A stretch of DNA of 64,000 bases, from positions 1 to 64,000 of the forward strand of contig NZ_ONZG01000017.1 in assembly GCF_900302455.1 (NCBI RefSeq). The letters run 5' to 3'. Of the stretch, positions 45,323 through 53,771 are shown one piece after another. This DNA is from Falsiruegeria mediterranea M17 (GTDB taxonomy: Bacteria > Pseudomonadota > Alphaproteobacteria > Rhodobacterales > Rhodobacteraceae). The first letter of the stretch is position 1; every line of letters begins with the position of its first letter. Below the pieces are notes generated by a model that worked only from the letters and a program-made list of their open reading frames with translations, searched no databases and was not told the origin of the DNA. Position numbers and translations under genes: made by a program.

Positions 45323-46866
45323 TCCGGGCGTCCAATCTGTGCCCGGCTGAGGCGGATGTTGAACCGCGCGCGCAGTTCCCGATCCAACGCGTCGGGAATA
45401 TGCCCCGGGAAATGCTCGGCCATCAATGCGCGCGCCTTGTCACGGGCAACCTCGCCTATGGGGCGTGATCCACCCTCCTCCCATTCGCGCGGGGTGCGGC
45501 GATCGCCCAGGTGGGGATAGAAGTAGTCCGACTTCATCCGCGAGAATGTGTGGCGGTGGCCCAGATAGTGCCCCTCGCCCCGGCAAACTTCGGCAATGAC
45601 ATCCGCACCGATGTTCTCGGGCGTTACCTCGACTCCGCGAACGGTACGCAGGATGTTGCCCAGCATGTCGTTGTCGGCCACATAAGCCTCCAGCGAGACC
45701 CCAAGCAGGCTGGCCTGCATCCCGCAGGCCTGGGTGATCAGGTTCGATCCGGCATGCGCAGCAGAGGCCACAGCCAGGTTCTTCTCGCTGCCGAACTGCG
45801 CATCAAGCGTCTTGGCATCCGTGATCCCAGCGATGGACGAGGTCGGTAGATCATAGTACCGCCCCATCTGCGCCGCCGCCGCCATCAGGATCGCCTGCTC
45901 ACCGCCCCCCGCGCACATCGATCCTGTGCGCAGATCCGCGACCAACGGTTTGGGCGCAAAGATCGCCGCCACGTTTGGATCGACCAACCGGGCAAAAACC
46001 AACCCTGCAAGCGTCTCGGCCACCGCCTGCACCAGAGATCCCGCAATGGTGGCGGGGCTTGTGGCCCCGGCCTGCCCGGCCGAGATCAACTGCACCGGGA
46101 AGCCCGCCAGGATTGCGGCCTCTAGCGTGTCGATCGCCTCTTCGGCAAAACGCATGGGCGGGACCACATGGCACACCATCACCGTCAGGAAGGGGCGCGC
46201 GCGAAAGGCCGCTTCGCTGCCCGCTATGGCATAACAAAGTTCGGCGAGTTGCGGGACATTTTCGGGTTCCGAGACAGAAACCGAGACGTGTTTCGACGTG
46301 CCCATCAAACAGGCATAGGCGGTGTTCAGGTCCATCTCGGCGGTGTCTTCGATATCGCGCGCCACGATCGAGCGGCTGAAATGGTGGATGTTCTCCATCG
46401 CGTCGCAAATCCGCGCCGCGTCATACAAATCGCGCACGGTGCCGTCGCGGTAATGCCCGTCCTCGATGTCAAAGACGCCCGGCGCCCCCCCGCCCGAGCT
46501 CATGTGGACGCGGGTGCCCGACAGGTCCAGGTCGTGCGCGGGATCCTGCCCGCACAGAACCACGTCCCGGCGCGCCTCGGCGATTGTCTTCCGAACAAGG
46601 GCACGGGGAAAGAGCAAGCGATGATCATCGGTGTAACTGCCGCCCGCCGCGCACACCTTGTCGATCATGGAGGGCGTCGCCTGGCTTAGCCCCAAGGTCT
46701 CGAGCAGCATCAGCACCGCCTCATCGACGTGGGCAATGTCAGCGTCGCTTAGCGGACGAAACCCGCCACCGTTCAACCCTGGCCAAACCGGGGGCGTTTC
46801 AACCTCAGCCTCGGCCTCAGCCTCGATCCGGGCAGTGCGCCCACGACGTCGCGGTCTTTGCGCCAT
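45319..46866 (-). CDS. Trimethylamine methyltransferase (MttB) superfamily protein, non-pyrrolysine
   Basis: A 515-residue TIM-barrel protein of the MttB superfamily. The N-terminus is basic then acidic (AEAEAEVETP). The body has SSGGGAPGVFDIEDGHYRDG, ISAGQAGATSPATIAGSLVQ, and the C-terminal GHYLGHRHTFSRMKSDYFYP. No internal TAG interrupts it, so it lacks pyrrolysine and belongs with the enzymes that demethylate quaternary amines such as glycine betaine, carnitine or proline betaine. Those normally give the methyl group to a corrinoid protein, and none is encoded nearby. AGGAGA lies about eight bases before the ATG. It is the first gene of the operon, diverging from a LysR gene. Confidence 0.88.
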   Translation of the reverse strand: MAQRPRRRGRTARIEAEAEAEVETPPVWPGLNGGGFRPLSDADIAHVDEAVLMLLETLGLSQATPSMIDKVCAAGGSYTDDHRLLFPRALVRKTIAEARRDVVLCGQDPAHDLDLSGTRVHMSSGGGAPGVFDIEDGHYRDGTVRDLYDAARICDAMENIHHFSRSIVARDIEDTAEMDLNTAYACLMGTSKHVSVSVSEPENVPQLAELCYAIAGSEAAFRARPFLTVMVCHVVPPMRFAEEAIDTLEAAILAGFPVQLISAGQAGATSPATIAGSLVQAVAETLAGLVFARLVDPNVAAIFAPKPLVADLRTGSMCAGGGEQAILMAAAAQMGRYYDLPTSSIAGITDAKTLDAQFGSEKNLAVASAAHAGSNLITQACGMQASLLGVSLEAYVADNDMLGNILRTVRGVEVTPENIGADVIAEVCRGEGHYLGHRHTFSRMKSDYFYPHLGDRRTPREWEEGGSRPIGEVARDKARALMAEHFPGHIPDALDRELRARFNIRLSRAQIGRPE

Positions 46867-46973
46867 GGCGCCTGTCTCCTCTTCCCTCTAGGGCAGAGGT
46901 TAGTGACCCCGCATTTTCTGTACAAAAACATGTTTCTCTTGCCATGGGTGAAGAAAACTCATTTATTCACCTC
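46867..46973. promoter_or_regulatory. Divergent control region of the MttB operon and its LysR gene
   Basis: This interval separates the operon from its likely regulator. It contains the perfect ten-base palindrome AAACATGTTT at 46926-46935 in an AT-rich patch. LysR proteins usually bind such dyads (T-N11-A) between divergent promoters, so it is a candidate operator. The core promoter elements are not clear enough to place. Confidence 0.45.
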
Positions 46974-47849
46974 ATGACCAGCCTCCCCTCTCTGCCCGCC
47001 CTGCGCGCGTTCGAGGCCGCCGCCCGCTTCGGCAGCTTTCGCGCCGCAGCCGAAGCGATCAACGTGTCCCCGACCGCAATCAGCCATCACATTCGTGGGC
47101 TTGAGGCGCATTTGAACGTGCAGCTGTTCACCCGCGAAACCCGCGCCGTGCATCTGACGGATGAGGGCACACGACTGGCCGACGGGTTGGGCAAAGCGTT
47201 CCGGCTGATCGAAACCTCGGTCGAGGCGGTGGCGCAGACCCCCGGCAAGACCAAAATCCGCATGGCCATGGGCCCCAGCTTTGCCACCCGTTGGCTATTG
47301 CCCCGGTTCGCAGCCTTTCACGAGGCGTTCCCGCAGGTCGATCTGGAGCTGGTTCAGACCCCGCTGCTGGTGTCACCGCAGAATGTGGATGCCGACATCT
47401 TCATCACTTGGGGCGACGGCGTCTTTCCCGGCATGATCGCTGATCCGCTGGTCAATGTCTTGACCGCCCCCGTTGCCAGCCCGGCCTTGATCGACCGGCT
47501 TGGCCGCCCGGAAACACCCAGCGACCTGCTGTCTTTTCCGCTCATCCATCAGCGCGACACCTTTGGGTGGTCGGCATGGTTTGCCGCCACGAACGTGAAA
47601 AACAACGATCTGACCGGCCCGATCATCGAAGACACCAACGTTGTTCTGCAGGCTGCCATTGGTGGTCAGGGCGTGGTCATGGGTTGGGTGCCGCTGATCG
47701 ATTCCGAATTGGACAGCGGTAGCCTGATCCAGCTGTTCGATGCGGTACTCAGCGAACACCGTGCCTATTATCTGGTGCGCCGCACCTCGGGGTCGCAGAC
47801 GCAGGAAATCGCAAACATCTGCGACTGGTTGATCCATCAGGCCGCCTAA
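46974..47849 (+). CDS. LysR-family transcriptional regulator (GcvA-like)
   Basis: A 291-residue regulator. The winged helix at residues 5-65 reads LPSLPALRAFEAAARFGSFR, AAAEAINVSPTAISHHIRGL and LFTRETRAVHLTDEG, as in GcvA-type LysR proteins, followed by the effector-binding domain. The ATG at 46974 fits the family start; another in-frame ATG at 46944 would add ten residues. Neither has a strong ribosome site. It diverges from the eight-gene catabolic operon and is the likely activator or repressor, with a pathway substrate or product as effector. Confidence 0.88.
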   Translation: MTSLPSLPALRAFEAAARFGSFRAAAEAINVSPTAISHHIRGLEAHLNVQLFTRETRAVHLTDEGTRLADGLGKAFRLIETSVEAVAQTPGKTKIRMAMGPSFATRWLLPRFAAFHEAFPQVDLELVQTPLLVSPQNVDADIFITWGDGVFPGMIADPLVNVLTAPVASPALIDRLGRPETPSDLLSFPLIHQRDTFGWSAWFAATNVKNNDLTGPIIEDTNVVLQAAIGGQGVVMGWVPLIDSELDSGSLIQLFDAVLSEHRAYYLVRRTSGSQTQEIANICDWLIHQAA

Positions 47850-47951
47850 GCGCAGGATGCAGCAGCCACAAGTTTTAACTTGGACGAATCGCGCGCCTCG
47901 CCTAAAGGGCGTCCACCTTTGACGAAACTCCTGCTGAATGGGTGTCTTTGA

Positions 47952-49841
47952 TTGAAACAACCTCTCGACGAACCGCACATGGTCTATGGCGTAGACAAAT
48001 GGGGCAAGGGCCTGATTGTGGTGACCGACGAGGGGGAGATCGGCTTGCGGAACCCGCTGGCCCCCGACGCGCCAGCCGTGAGCCTGCCGGGCATCCTGAG
48101 CGATCTTGACGAACGCGGGATCAAATCGCCCATGGTGCTGCGGGTCAGCTCGTACCTTGAGCACGAGATCGCACACATCAACGAAAGCTTTGCCAGCGCC
48201 ATCGCACGCACGGGGTATCAGGGCGCCTATCGCGGTGTGTTCCCGATCAAGGTGAACCAGCAGGCGCAGGTGATCGACCGCATTGTCGAATTCGGACACA
48301 AGTACGACTACGGGCTTGAGGCAGGATCAAAACCCGAGCTGGTGATTGCGCTCGCCCATCGTCTGGCCAAAGAAGCGCTGATTGTCTGCAACGGCGTCAA
48401 GGATGCCGAATTCATCCAGCTGGCGATCCTGTCGCGCAAGCTGGGCTTCAACACCGTGATCGTGCTGGAAAGCCCGAAAGAGGCCGATACCGTGATCGAG
48501 GTCTACAAAGAGCTTGGGATCGAGCCTTTGCTGGGCGTTCGGGTAAAGCTGACCAACCAGATCAGCGGCAAGTGGGAAGAAAGCTCTGGCGACCGCTCAG
48601 CCTTTGGCATGAACACCGATCAATTGGTCGCTGTGGTGGACAAGCTGCAGGGCGCCGGGCTGCTGCATTGCCTCAAGCTGCAGCATTCGCACCTAGGCAG
48701 CCAGGTGCAGGACGTCAATGACGTGCGCCGCGCGGTGGGTGAGGCGTGCCGGTATTACACTGAACTGACCGCCGAAGGCGTGCCCCTGACCCATCTGGAT
48801 CTGGGTGGCGGCATGGGCGTGGACTACACCGGCGAGAAAAAGGCGGCCGAAAACTCGATCAACTACACGGTCGAGGAATACTGCGCCAATGTGGTCGAGA
48901 CCGTCAGCTATGCGATGGACGAGGCCGAGGTTGCCCACCCCACCATCGTCACCGAAAGCGGCCGGGCGGTTGTAGCGACCTCATCCATGTTGGTGTTCAA
49001 TGTGCTCGAAAGCACGCTCTACGATGCGCCCAGCGCGCCAGAGGTTGACCCGGACGACAACCACCTGATTTCCGATCTGTCTGCAGTCGGTGGTTATCTG
49101 AAAGCTGAACGCCTGCAAGAATGCTGGAACGACGCCACATTCTACCGCAACGAGCTTCGCGCCTTGTTCCGGCGCGGCTACATAGACCTGCGCCAGATGG
49201 CACGGGGCGAACGCATCTATCTGAACCTGATGGCCCGCATCAAGGCGCTGGTGGCCGCGCAAGAGGGCGAGACGGATGTGGACGATCAGCTGGAGAAACT
49301 CGCCGACATCTATCACTGCAACTTCTCGCTGTTCCAATCTCTTCCTGACGTCTGGGCCATTGATCAACTGCACCCGATCGTGCCCTTGCAGATGTTGAAC
49401 CAGACACCCGACCGCCGCGCAGTCCTGTCCGACATCACCTGCGACAGCGACGGCAAGGTCGACAAGTTCATCCTGGCCGATGGCGTGTCACCCTCGCTGC
49501 CGGTGCACTCGCTGCCCGAGGATCAGCCCTATCATCTGGGTGTCTTCTTTGTGGGCGCTTATCAGGAAACGCTTGGCGATCTGCACAATCTGTTCGGCGA
49601 CACCAACGTCGTCACCATCGACCTCCGCACCGACGGCGGTTTCGACCTGCTGCACGAGCAAGAGGGCGATACGATCTCTCAGGTCATGTCCTATGTCGAG
49701 TTTGATCCAACCGATTGCGTCGCCGCCTTCCGCAAGCTCGTTGACGGCGCGATTTCCGCCGGTACGCTGAAAGCCAGCGAACGCAAGCTGATCATTGGTG
49801 CTTATCGCGACAGCATCAACGGCTATACTTACTACGAATAA
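47952..49841 (+). CDS. speA: Biosynthetic arginine decarboxylase
   Basis: A protein of about 629 residues converting arginine to agmatine. It is of the fold III PLP decarboxylase type: VFPIKVNQQAQVIDRIVEFG carries the PLP lysine near residue 100, then GLEAGSKPELVIALAH, HLDLGGGMGVDYTG, and TCDSDGKVDKF with the catalytic cysteine near 497. The N-terminus YGVDKWGKGLIVVTDEG corresponds to the start of the conserved region in E. coli SpeA. The TTG at 47952 is used; an ATG at 47979 would begin exactly at the conserved region. It is the first gene of the polyamine operon, 24 bases before the next gene. Confidence 0.92.
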   Translation: MKQPLDEPHMVYGVDKWGKGLIVVTDEGEIGLRNPLAPDAPAVSLPGILSDLDERGIKSPMVLRVSSYLEHEIAHINESFASAIARTGYQGAYRGVFPIKVNQQAQVIDRIVEFGHKYDYGLEAGSKPELVIALAHRLAKEALIVCNGVKDAEFIQLAILSRKLGFNTVIVLESPKEADTVIEVYKELGIEPLLGVRVKLTNQISGKWEESSGDRSAFGMNTDQLVAVVDKLQGAGLLHCLKLQHSHLGSQVQDVNDVRRAVGEACRYYTELTAEGVPLTHLDLGGGMGVDYTGEKKAAENSINYTVEEYCANVVETVSYAMDEAEVAHPTIVTESGRAVVATSSMLVFNVLESTLYDAPSAPEVDPDDNHLISDLSAVGGYLKAERLQECWNDATFYRNELRALFRRGYIDLRQMARGERIYLNLMARIKALVAAQEGETDVDDQLEKLADIYHCNFSLFQSLPDVWAIDQLHPIVPLQMLNQTPDRRAVLSDITCDSDGKVDKFILADGVSPSLPVHSLPEDQPYHLGVFFVGAYQETLGDLHNLFGDTNVVTIDLRTDGGFDLLHEQEGDTISQVMSYVEFDPTDCVAAFRKLVDGAISAGTLKASERKLIIGAYRDSINGYTYYE

Positions 49842-49865
49842 CCCCCATCCAGAGGAGATTTGCGC

Positions 49866-51077
49866 ATGGGTAAGACACTGGTTGTCGGTGCAGGGGGCGT
49901 ATCCCACGCCGCAGTGCACAAAATGGCGATGAATAGCGATATCTTTACCGAGATCACGCTGGCAAGCCGAACCAAGTCGAAATGCGATGCGATTGCTGCC
50001 GCTGTCAAAGAACGTGTAGGCGTCGAGATCAAGACCGCTGAATTGGACGCTTATAAGGTCGCCGACACAGTTGCGCTAATCAAGGAAACCGGTGCTGAAC
50101 TGCTGGTCAACTTGGCCCTGCCCTATCAAGATCTCGTGCTGATGGATGCCTGCTTGGAAGCGGGCTGTCACTATCTGGATACCGCAAACTATGAGCCCGA
50201 AGATGTGGCCAAGTTTGAATACCACTGGCAGTGGGCCTATCAGGACCGCTTCAAAGAGGCTGGCCTGACCGCGATCCTGGGCTCGGGTTTTGATCCGGGC
50301 GTGACATCGGTCTTCGCCACCTGGCTCAAGAAACACAAGTTGGAGACCATCCGTCAGATCGACGTGCTGGACGCCAATGGCGGCTCCAACGATCAGGAGT
50401 TCGCCACCAACTTCAACCCCGAGATCAACCTGCGCGAGGTTCTGGCCGAGGTGCGTCATTGGGAAAACGGCGCGTGGCATACCAGCCCGGCGATGACCAC
50501 CAAGGTCGAATTCGATTTCCCGGCCATCGGCGTCAAGAACATGTACCAGATGTATCACGAGGAACTGGAATCGCTCTCGACCCACTTCCCCGAGATCGAG
50601 CGCGCCCGTTTCTGGATGACCTTTGGCGATGCCTACATCATGCACGCCAAGGTGCTGGAAAACGTCGGCATGACCCGGATCGATCCGGTGATGCACGACG
50701 GCAAGCAAATCATCCCGATCCAGTTCCTGAAAACCCTGCTGCCCGACCCCGGCGATTTGGGCGCGGAAACCAAGGGCAAAGCCTGCATCGGCGACATCGC
50801 CACGGGTCAGGCCAAGGACGGCTCGGGCGAGAAGACATATTACATCTACAACATCTGCGACCACGAAGAATGCTACGCCGAGGTTGGCAGCCAGGCCGTC
50901 AGCTACACCACCGGCGTCCCGGCCATGATCGGTGCGGCTCAGGTGCTGAAAGGCAACTGGGTTGAACCCGGCGTCTGGAACATGGAACAGCTGGACCCCG
51001 ACAACTTTATGGACATGCTCAATGAACACGGCCTGCCCTGGCAAGTTCATGAGCTTGACGGCCCGGTCGAGTTCTGA
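49866..51077 (+). CDS. Carboxynorspermidine/carboxyspermidine dehydrogenase (saccharopine dehydrogenase-like)
   Basis: A 403-residue NAD(P)-dependent enzyme. It should condense putrescine with aspartate semialdehyde and reduce the product to carboxyspermidine. The N-terminal Rossmann motif is LVVGAGGVSHAAVHKMA, followed by ASRTKSKCDAIAAAVK, DTANYEPEDVA and GFDPGVTSVFATWLKKHKL. The C-terminal part reads YIYNICDHEECYAEVGSQAV. The ATG at 49866 has GGAG eight bases upstream. Genes for arginine decarboxylase, the matching decarboxylase and agmatinase in the same run confirm the assignment over a lysine-pathway saccharopine dehydrogenase. Confidence 0.9.
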   Translation: MGKTLVVGAGGVSHAAVHKMAMNSDIFTEITLASRTKSKCDAIAAAVKERVGVEIKTAELDAYKVADTVALIKETGAELLVNLALPYQDLVLMDACLEAGCHYLDTANYEPEDVAKFEYHWQWAYQDRFKEAGLTAILGSGFDPGVTSVFATWLKKHKLETIRQIDVLDANGGSNDQEFATNFNPEINLREVLAEVRHWENGAWHTSPAMTTKVEFDFPAIGVKNMYQMYHEELESLSTHFPEIERARFWMTFGDAYIMHAKVLENVGMTRIDPVMHDGKQIIPIQFLKTLLPDPGDLGAETKGKACIGDIATGQAKDGSGEKTYYIYNICDHEECYAEVGSQAVSYTTGVPAMIGAAQVLKGNWVEPGVWNMEQLDPDNFMDMLNEHGLPWQVHELDGPVEF

Positions 51078-51171
51078 GCACAACGCGAAACGCCTGATTG
51101 CGGGTGGGTGCACAGCGCCCACCCGTCACACTGGGGAATTGCCTTTGGGCAGGTTCTGGCGGACGGGCGCT

Positions 51172-51271
51172 TTAGACCGCTTCAACTTAAGTCACCTCGC
51201 CTTGCCTTGCTTCGTCGTTGACGAAACCGACATCGAACGCGATTGTTCGGTGGCAAATTTACGGCAACTTC
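51172..51271 (+). pseudogene. Decayed copy of the nspC 5' end
   Basis: A plus-strand frame reads LDRFNLSHLALPCFVVDETD, then IERDCSVANLRQL. This closely matches the N-terminus of the decarboxylase encoded 500 bases downstream (FRDFDLSRVPSPCFVVDEKA). The DNA is similar but not identical, so the duplication or displacement is old. No start codon or ribosome site is evident. The frame runs on into the small gene at 51331, but that continuation does not resemble NspC. Confidence 0.55.
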
Positions 51272-51330
51272 ACAGACCTTCGACGCTGAACGCGCGTACG
51301 GTTCTTGTTTCAGAAATAGCGGAGCATCCC

Positions 51331-51576
51331 ATGTCCAACGAACCCTTTGCCACAATTACCGATGGCCTGATCAAAGCCAAAATCTGGAAGACCTCCGGTC
51401 CCAAGGGAAATTTTTATTCCGTCGATATCACGCGCAGCTTCCGTGACCCCAGCGGTCAATGGAAAAAGGCGCACAGCTTTTCGGGTGCGGAACTCTTGCG
51501 CGTGTCCAACCTTGCGCAGCGAGCCTACAATATGATCCTGGAGTTCAAAGCGCAGAGCGGCGACGACAGCGATTGA
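51331..51576 (+). CDS. Small conserved-type protein of unknown function
   Basis: An 81-residue protein beginning MSNEPFATITDGLIKAKIWK, with a predicted beta-rich first half (GNFYSVDITRSFRDPSGQWK) and a helical end (ELLRVSNLAQRAYNMILEF). GGAG lies six bases before the ATG. It resembles short orphan proteins of unknown function that I associate with alphaproteobacterial accessory regions. It lies between the two carboxyspermidine genes, directly after the decayed nspC start, so it may have been inserted into the operon. No role in polyamine synthesis can be claimed. Confidence 0.7.
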   Translation: MSNEPFATITDGLIKAKIWKTSGPKGNFYSVDITRSFRDPSGQWKKAHSFSGAELLRVSNLAQRAYNMILEFKAQSGDDSD

Positions 51577-51684
51577 AAAAGGCTTGATCCACCCGCAGGC
51601 AAAAGGCTTGCCGCAAAGGGCCAGAAACCAGTACTCCGCCCAATAGACCCCTTTGAAACGTCCCGGTTGCAAAATGAGCACGCA

Positions 51685-52854
51685 ATGTCCGACATCATGA
51701 CCACACAAGCCGGCGATGCCGGCGCCTTTCGCGACTTTGACCTGAGCCGGGTCCCCTCTCCCTGTTTCGTCGTCGACGAAAAGGCGGTGGAACAAAACCT
51801 GAGCATCTTGTCGGATGTCGCCAATCGCTCGGGCGCACATGTTCTGAGCGCGCTGAAAGCCTTCTCGATGTTCGCGCTTGCCCCACTGGTACGCCAACAC
51901 CTGGGCGGTACCTGCGCCTCTGGCATCTTCGAGGCCCGCTTGGGGCGCGAAGAATACGGAGGAGAGGTCGCCACCTTCTGTGCCGGGTACAAGGATCAGG
52001 ACATCGATGAGATCCTGAGCCTGTCGGATCACATAATCTTCAACAGCCCCGCGCAAAAGAACCGCTTTCTCGCCAAGGCACAAGCCGCAGGCGTTCAGGT
52101 CGGCTTGCGGATCAACCCCGAACACTCCGAAGGTGAGATCCCGAAATACGACCCCTGCGCGCCCTGCTCACGTCTGGGCACCCCTGTGTCACAGCTAACA
52201 CCCGAGGCGATGCAAGGCGTCGATGGGCTGCATATGCACACGCTCTGCGAACAAGGGTTCGAGCCATTGCAGCGCACCTGGACGGCGGTCGAACCCAAAC
52301 TCGCGCCCTATTTGGCTGAGTTGAAATGGCTCAACTTCGGCGGCGGGCACCATATCACCCGCGGCGACTATGACCGCGATGCTTTGGTCGATTTCATCAA
52401 GACCATCCGCAAGAAACACGGCGTCGAGGTCTATCTGGAACCCGGCGAAGCCGTTGCGCTGGACGCAGGCATCCTGGTGGGCGAGATCCTCGACCTGCCG
52501 ACCAACGGGATGAACCTGGCCATCACCGATATCTCGGCCACCTGCCACATGCCCGACGTGATCGAGGCCCCCTATCGCCCTGCCCTGATGGACGAGGCCG
52601 AGACAGGCCACACCTATCGCTTGGGCGGGCCGTCCTGCCTGGCAGGTGATGTGATCGGTGACTACACCTGGGATGCGCCGCTGGACATCGGCCAGCGTTT
52701 TGCCTTCCTTGATCAGGCGCATTATTCGATGGTCAAGACCAACACCTTCAACGGCGTCCCGCTGCCCACAATCGCCCAGTGGAACAGCGACACCGACGAA
52801 CTGAAAATCATCAAGCAGTTCGGCTATGACGACTTTAAGGACAGACTCTCATGA
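51685..52854 (+). CDS. nspC: Carboxynorspermidine/carboxyspermidine decarboxylase
   Basis: A 389-residue fold III PLP decarboxylase producing spermidine from carboxyspermidine. It begins LSRVPSPCFVVDEKAVEQNL. The PLP lysine is in SALKAFSMFAL near residue 57, HTLCEQGFEPL and NFGGGHHITRGDYD follow, and the C-terminal active-site cysteine is in RLGGPSCLAGDVIGDY. The ATG at 51685 has GAG seven bases upstream; a TTG 18 bases earlier is less likely. It overlaps the agmatinase gene by four bases. Its first residues also appear as a decayed copy about 500 bases upstream. Confidence 0.9.
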   Translation: MSDIMTTQAGDAGAFRDFDLSRVPSPCFVVDEKAVEQNLSILSDVANRSGAHVLSALKAFSMFALAPLVRQHLGGTCASGIFEARLGREEYGGEVATFCAGYKDQDIDEILSLSDHIIFNSPAQKNRFLAKAQAAGVQVGLRINPEHSEGEIPKYDPCAPCSRLGTPVSQLTPEAMQGVDGLHMHTLCEQGFEPLQRTWTAVEPKLAPYLAELKWLNFGGGHHITRGDYDRDALVDFIKTIRKKHGVEVYLEPGEAVALDAGILVGEILDLPTNGMNLAITDISATCHMPDVIEAPYRPALMDEAETGHTYRLGGPSCLAGDVIGDYTWDAPLDIGQRFAFLDQAHYSMVKTNTFNGVPLPTIAQWNSDTDELKIIKQFGYDDFKDRLS

Positions 52855-53696
52855 GCATTTTCCTAGACAGCGAACTGTCTGAGACTGAGCGCACCGAAAC
52901 CGCCCGCTTCCATGTGATCCCCGTGCCATTGGAGCGCACGGTCTCCTACGGCTCGGGCACCGCCAATGGCCCCGCTGCAATCATCGAGGCCAGCAACGAG
53001 CTGGAACGCATCGTGGGCACAGCCGAACCCTGCGCCGACGGCATTTTTACCGAGGCTCCGCTCGACTGCACTGGCCCTTTGCCTGAAGTGATGGAACGGC
53101 TGGCGCAGCGCACCGAGGCCGCGATCAACGCAGGCAAAGTGCCCGTCACTCTGGGCGGCGAACACTCCCTGTCCTATGGCGCCGTGACTGGAGTCGCCCG
53201 CGCGCTGGGTAAACCCGTCGGCATCGTACAGATCGATGCCCATGCTGACCTGCGCGTGGCCTATCAGGGCGAAAAACACTCCCACGCCAGCGTCATGCAC
53301 CTGCTGGCCGAGGACGGCATCAAATTGGCCCAATTCGGCGTCCGCGCCCTATGCCAGCAAGAGGTCGACAGCCGCTCCGCCAATGGCGTGTTCTTCAAAG
53401 ACGCCGAAGAGCTGGTGACACACAACACCCACGCCGTCGACCTGCCCGATGACTTTCCGGAGCTGGTCTATGTCAGCTTCGATGTCGATGGCCTCGACCC
53501 CAGCCTGATGCCCGCAACTGGCACGCCCGTTCCTGGGGGCCTGGGCTACTACCAGGCGCTGCATCTGGTTGAACACGCCCTCAAGGGTCGTAAATGCATA
53601 GGCTTCGACGTGGTGGAACTGGCCCCCGACGGCAACGCCGCCTGGGATTTCACCACCGCCCAGATCGTCTATCGCCTCATGGCCGCCTGCCAATAG
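52851..53696 (+). CDS. speB: Agmatinase
   Basis: A 281-residue arginase-family enzyme hydrolysing agmatine to putrescine and urea. The binuclear manganese ligands are visible in LGGEHSLSYGAV, IVQIDAHADLRVAY and VSFDVDGLDPSLMPATGTPVP. It overlaps nspC as ATGA. It completes the path arginine, agmatine, putrescine, carboxyspermidine, spermidine within one operon. Guanidino-acid hydrolases are close relatives, but the presence of speA and nspC favours agmatine as substrate. Confidence 0.92.
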   Translation: MSIFLDSELSETERTETARFHVIPVPLERTVSYGSGTANGPAAIIEASNELERIVGTAEPCADGIFTEAPLDCTGPLPEVMERLAQRTEAAINAGKVPVTLGGEHSLSYGAVTGVARALGKPVGIVQIDAHADLRVAYQGEKHSHASVMHLLAEDGIKLAQFGVRALCQQEVDSRSANGVFFKDAEELVTHNTHAVDLPDDFPELVYVSFDVDGLDPSLMPATGTPVPGGLGYYQALHLVEHALKGRKCIGFDVVELAPDGNAAWDFTTAQIVYRLMAACQ

Positions 53697-53719
53697 GCCC
53701 CATCCCTTCACCCTTTTCC

Positions 53720-53764
53720 AAATACTCCGGGGGAGGCGCGCAGCGACGGGGACCGCGCCCCCTC
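53720..53764. terminator. Imperfect hairpin within a Rhodobacteraceae-like intergenic repeat
   Basis: The motif AAATACTCCGGGGGAGG at 53720-53736 resembles a short repeat I have often seen between genes in Rhodobacteraceae genomes. Bases 53730-53740 pair with 53754-53764 in an imperfect GC-rich stem. It lies between the converging speB and Lrp genes and could serve as a terminator for both. Only one copy was found in this window. Confidence 0.45.
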
Positions 53765-53771
53765 TGCCCTG

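Noticed and set aside
45319-46866. Pyrrolysine-containing MttB
   Set aside because: No internal TAG codon, and the frame is complete; it belongs to the non-pyrrolysine branch.
50076-51122. Open frame of about 350 codons antisense to the carboxyspermidine dehydrogenase
   Set aside because: No ribosome site or recognisable motifs, and the sense gene is certain from motifs and context.
50962-51330. Possible N-terminal extension of the 81-residue protein, including the NspC-like peptide
   Set aside because: The first part is an out-of-frame reading of the dehydrogenase gene, and a good ribosome site lies directly before the ATG at 51331.
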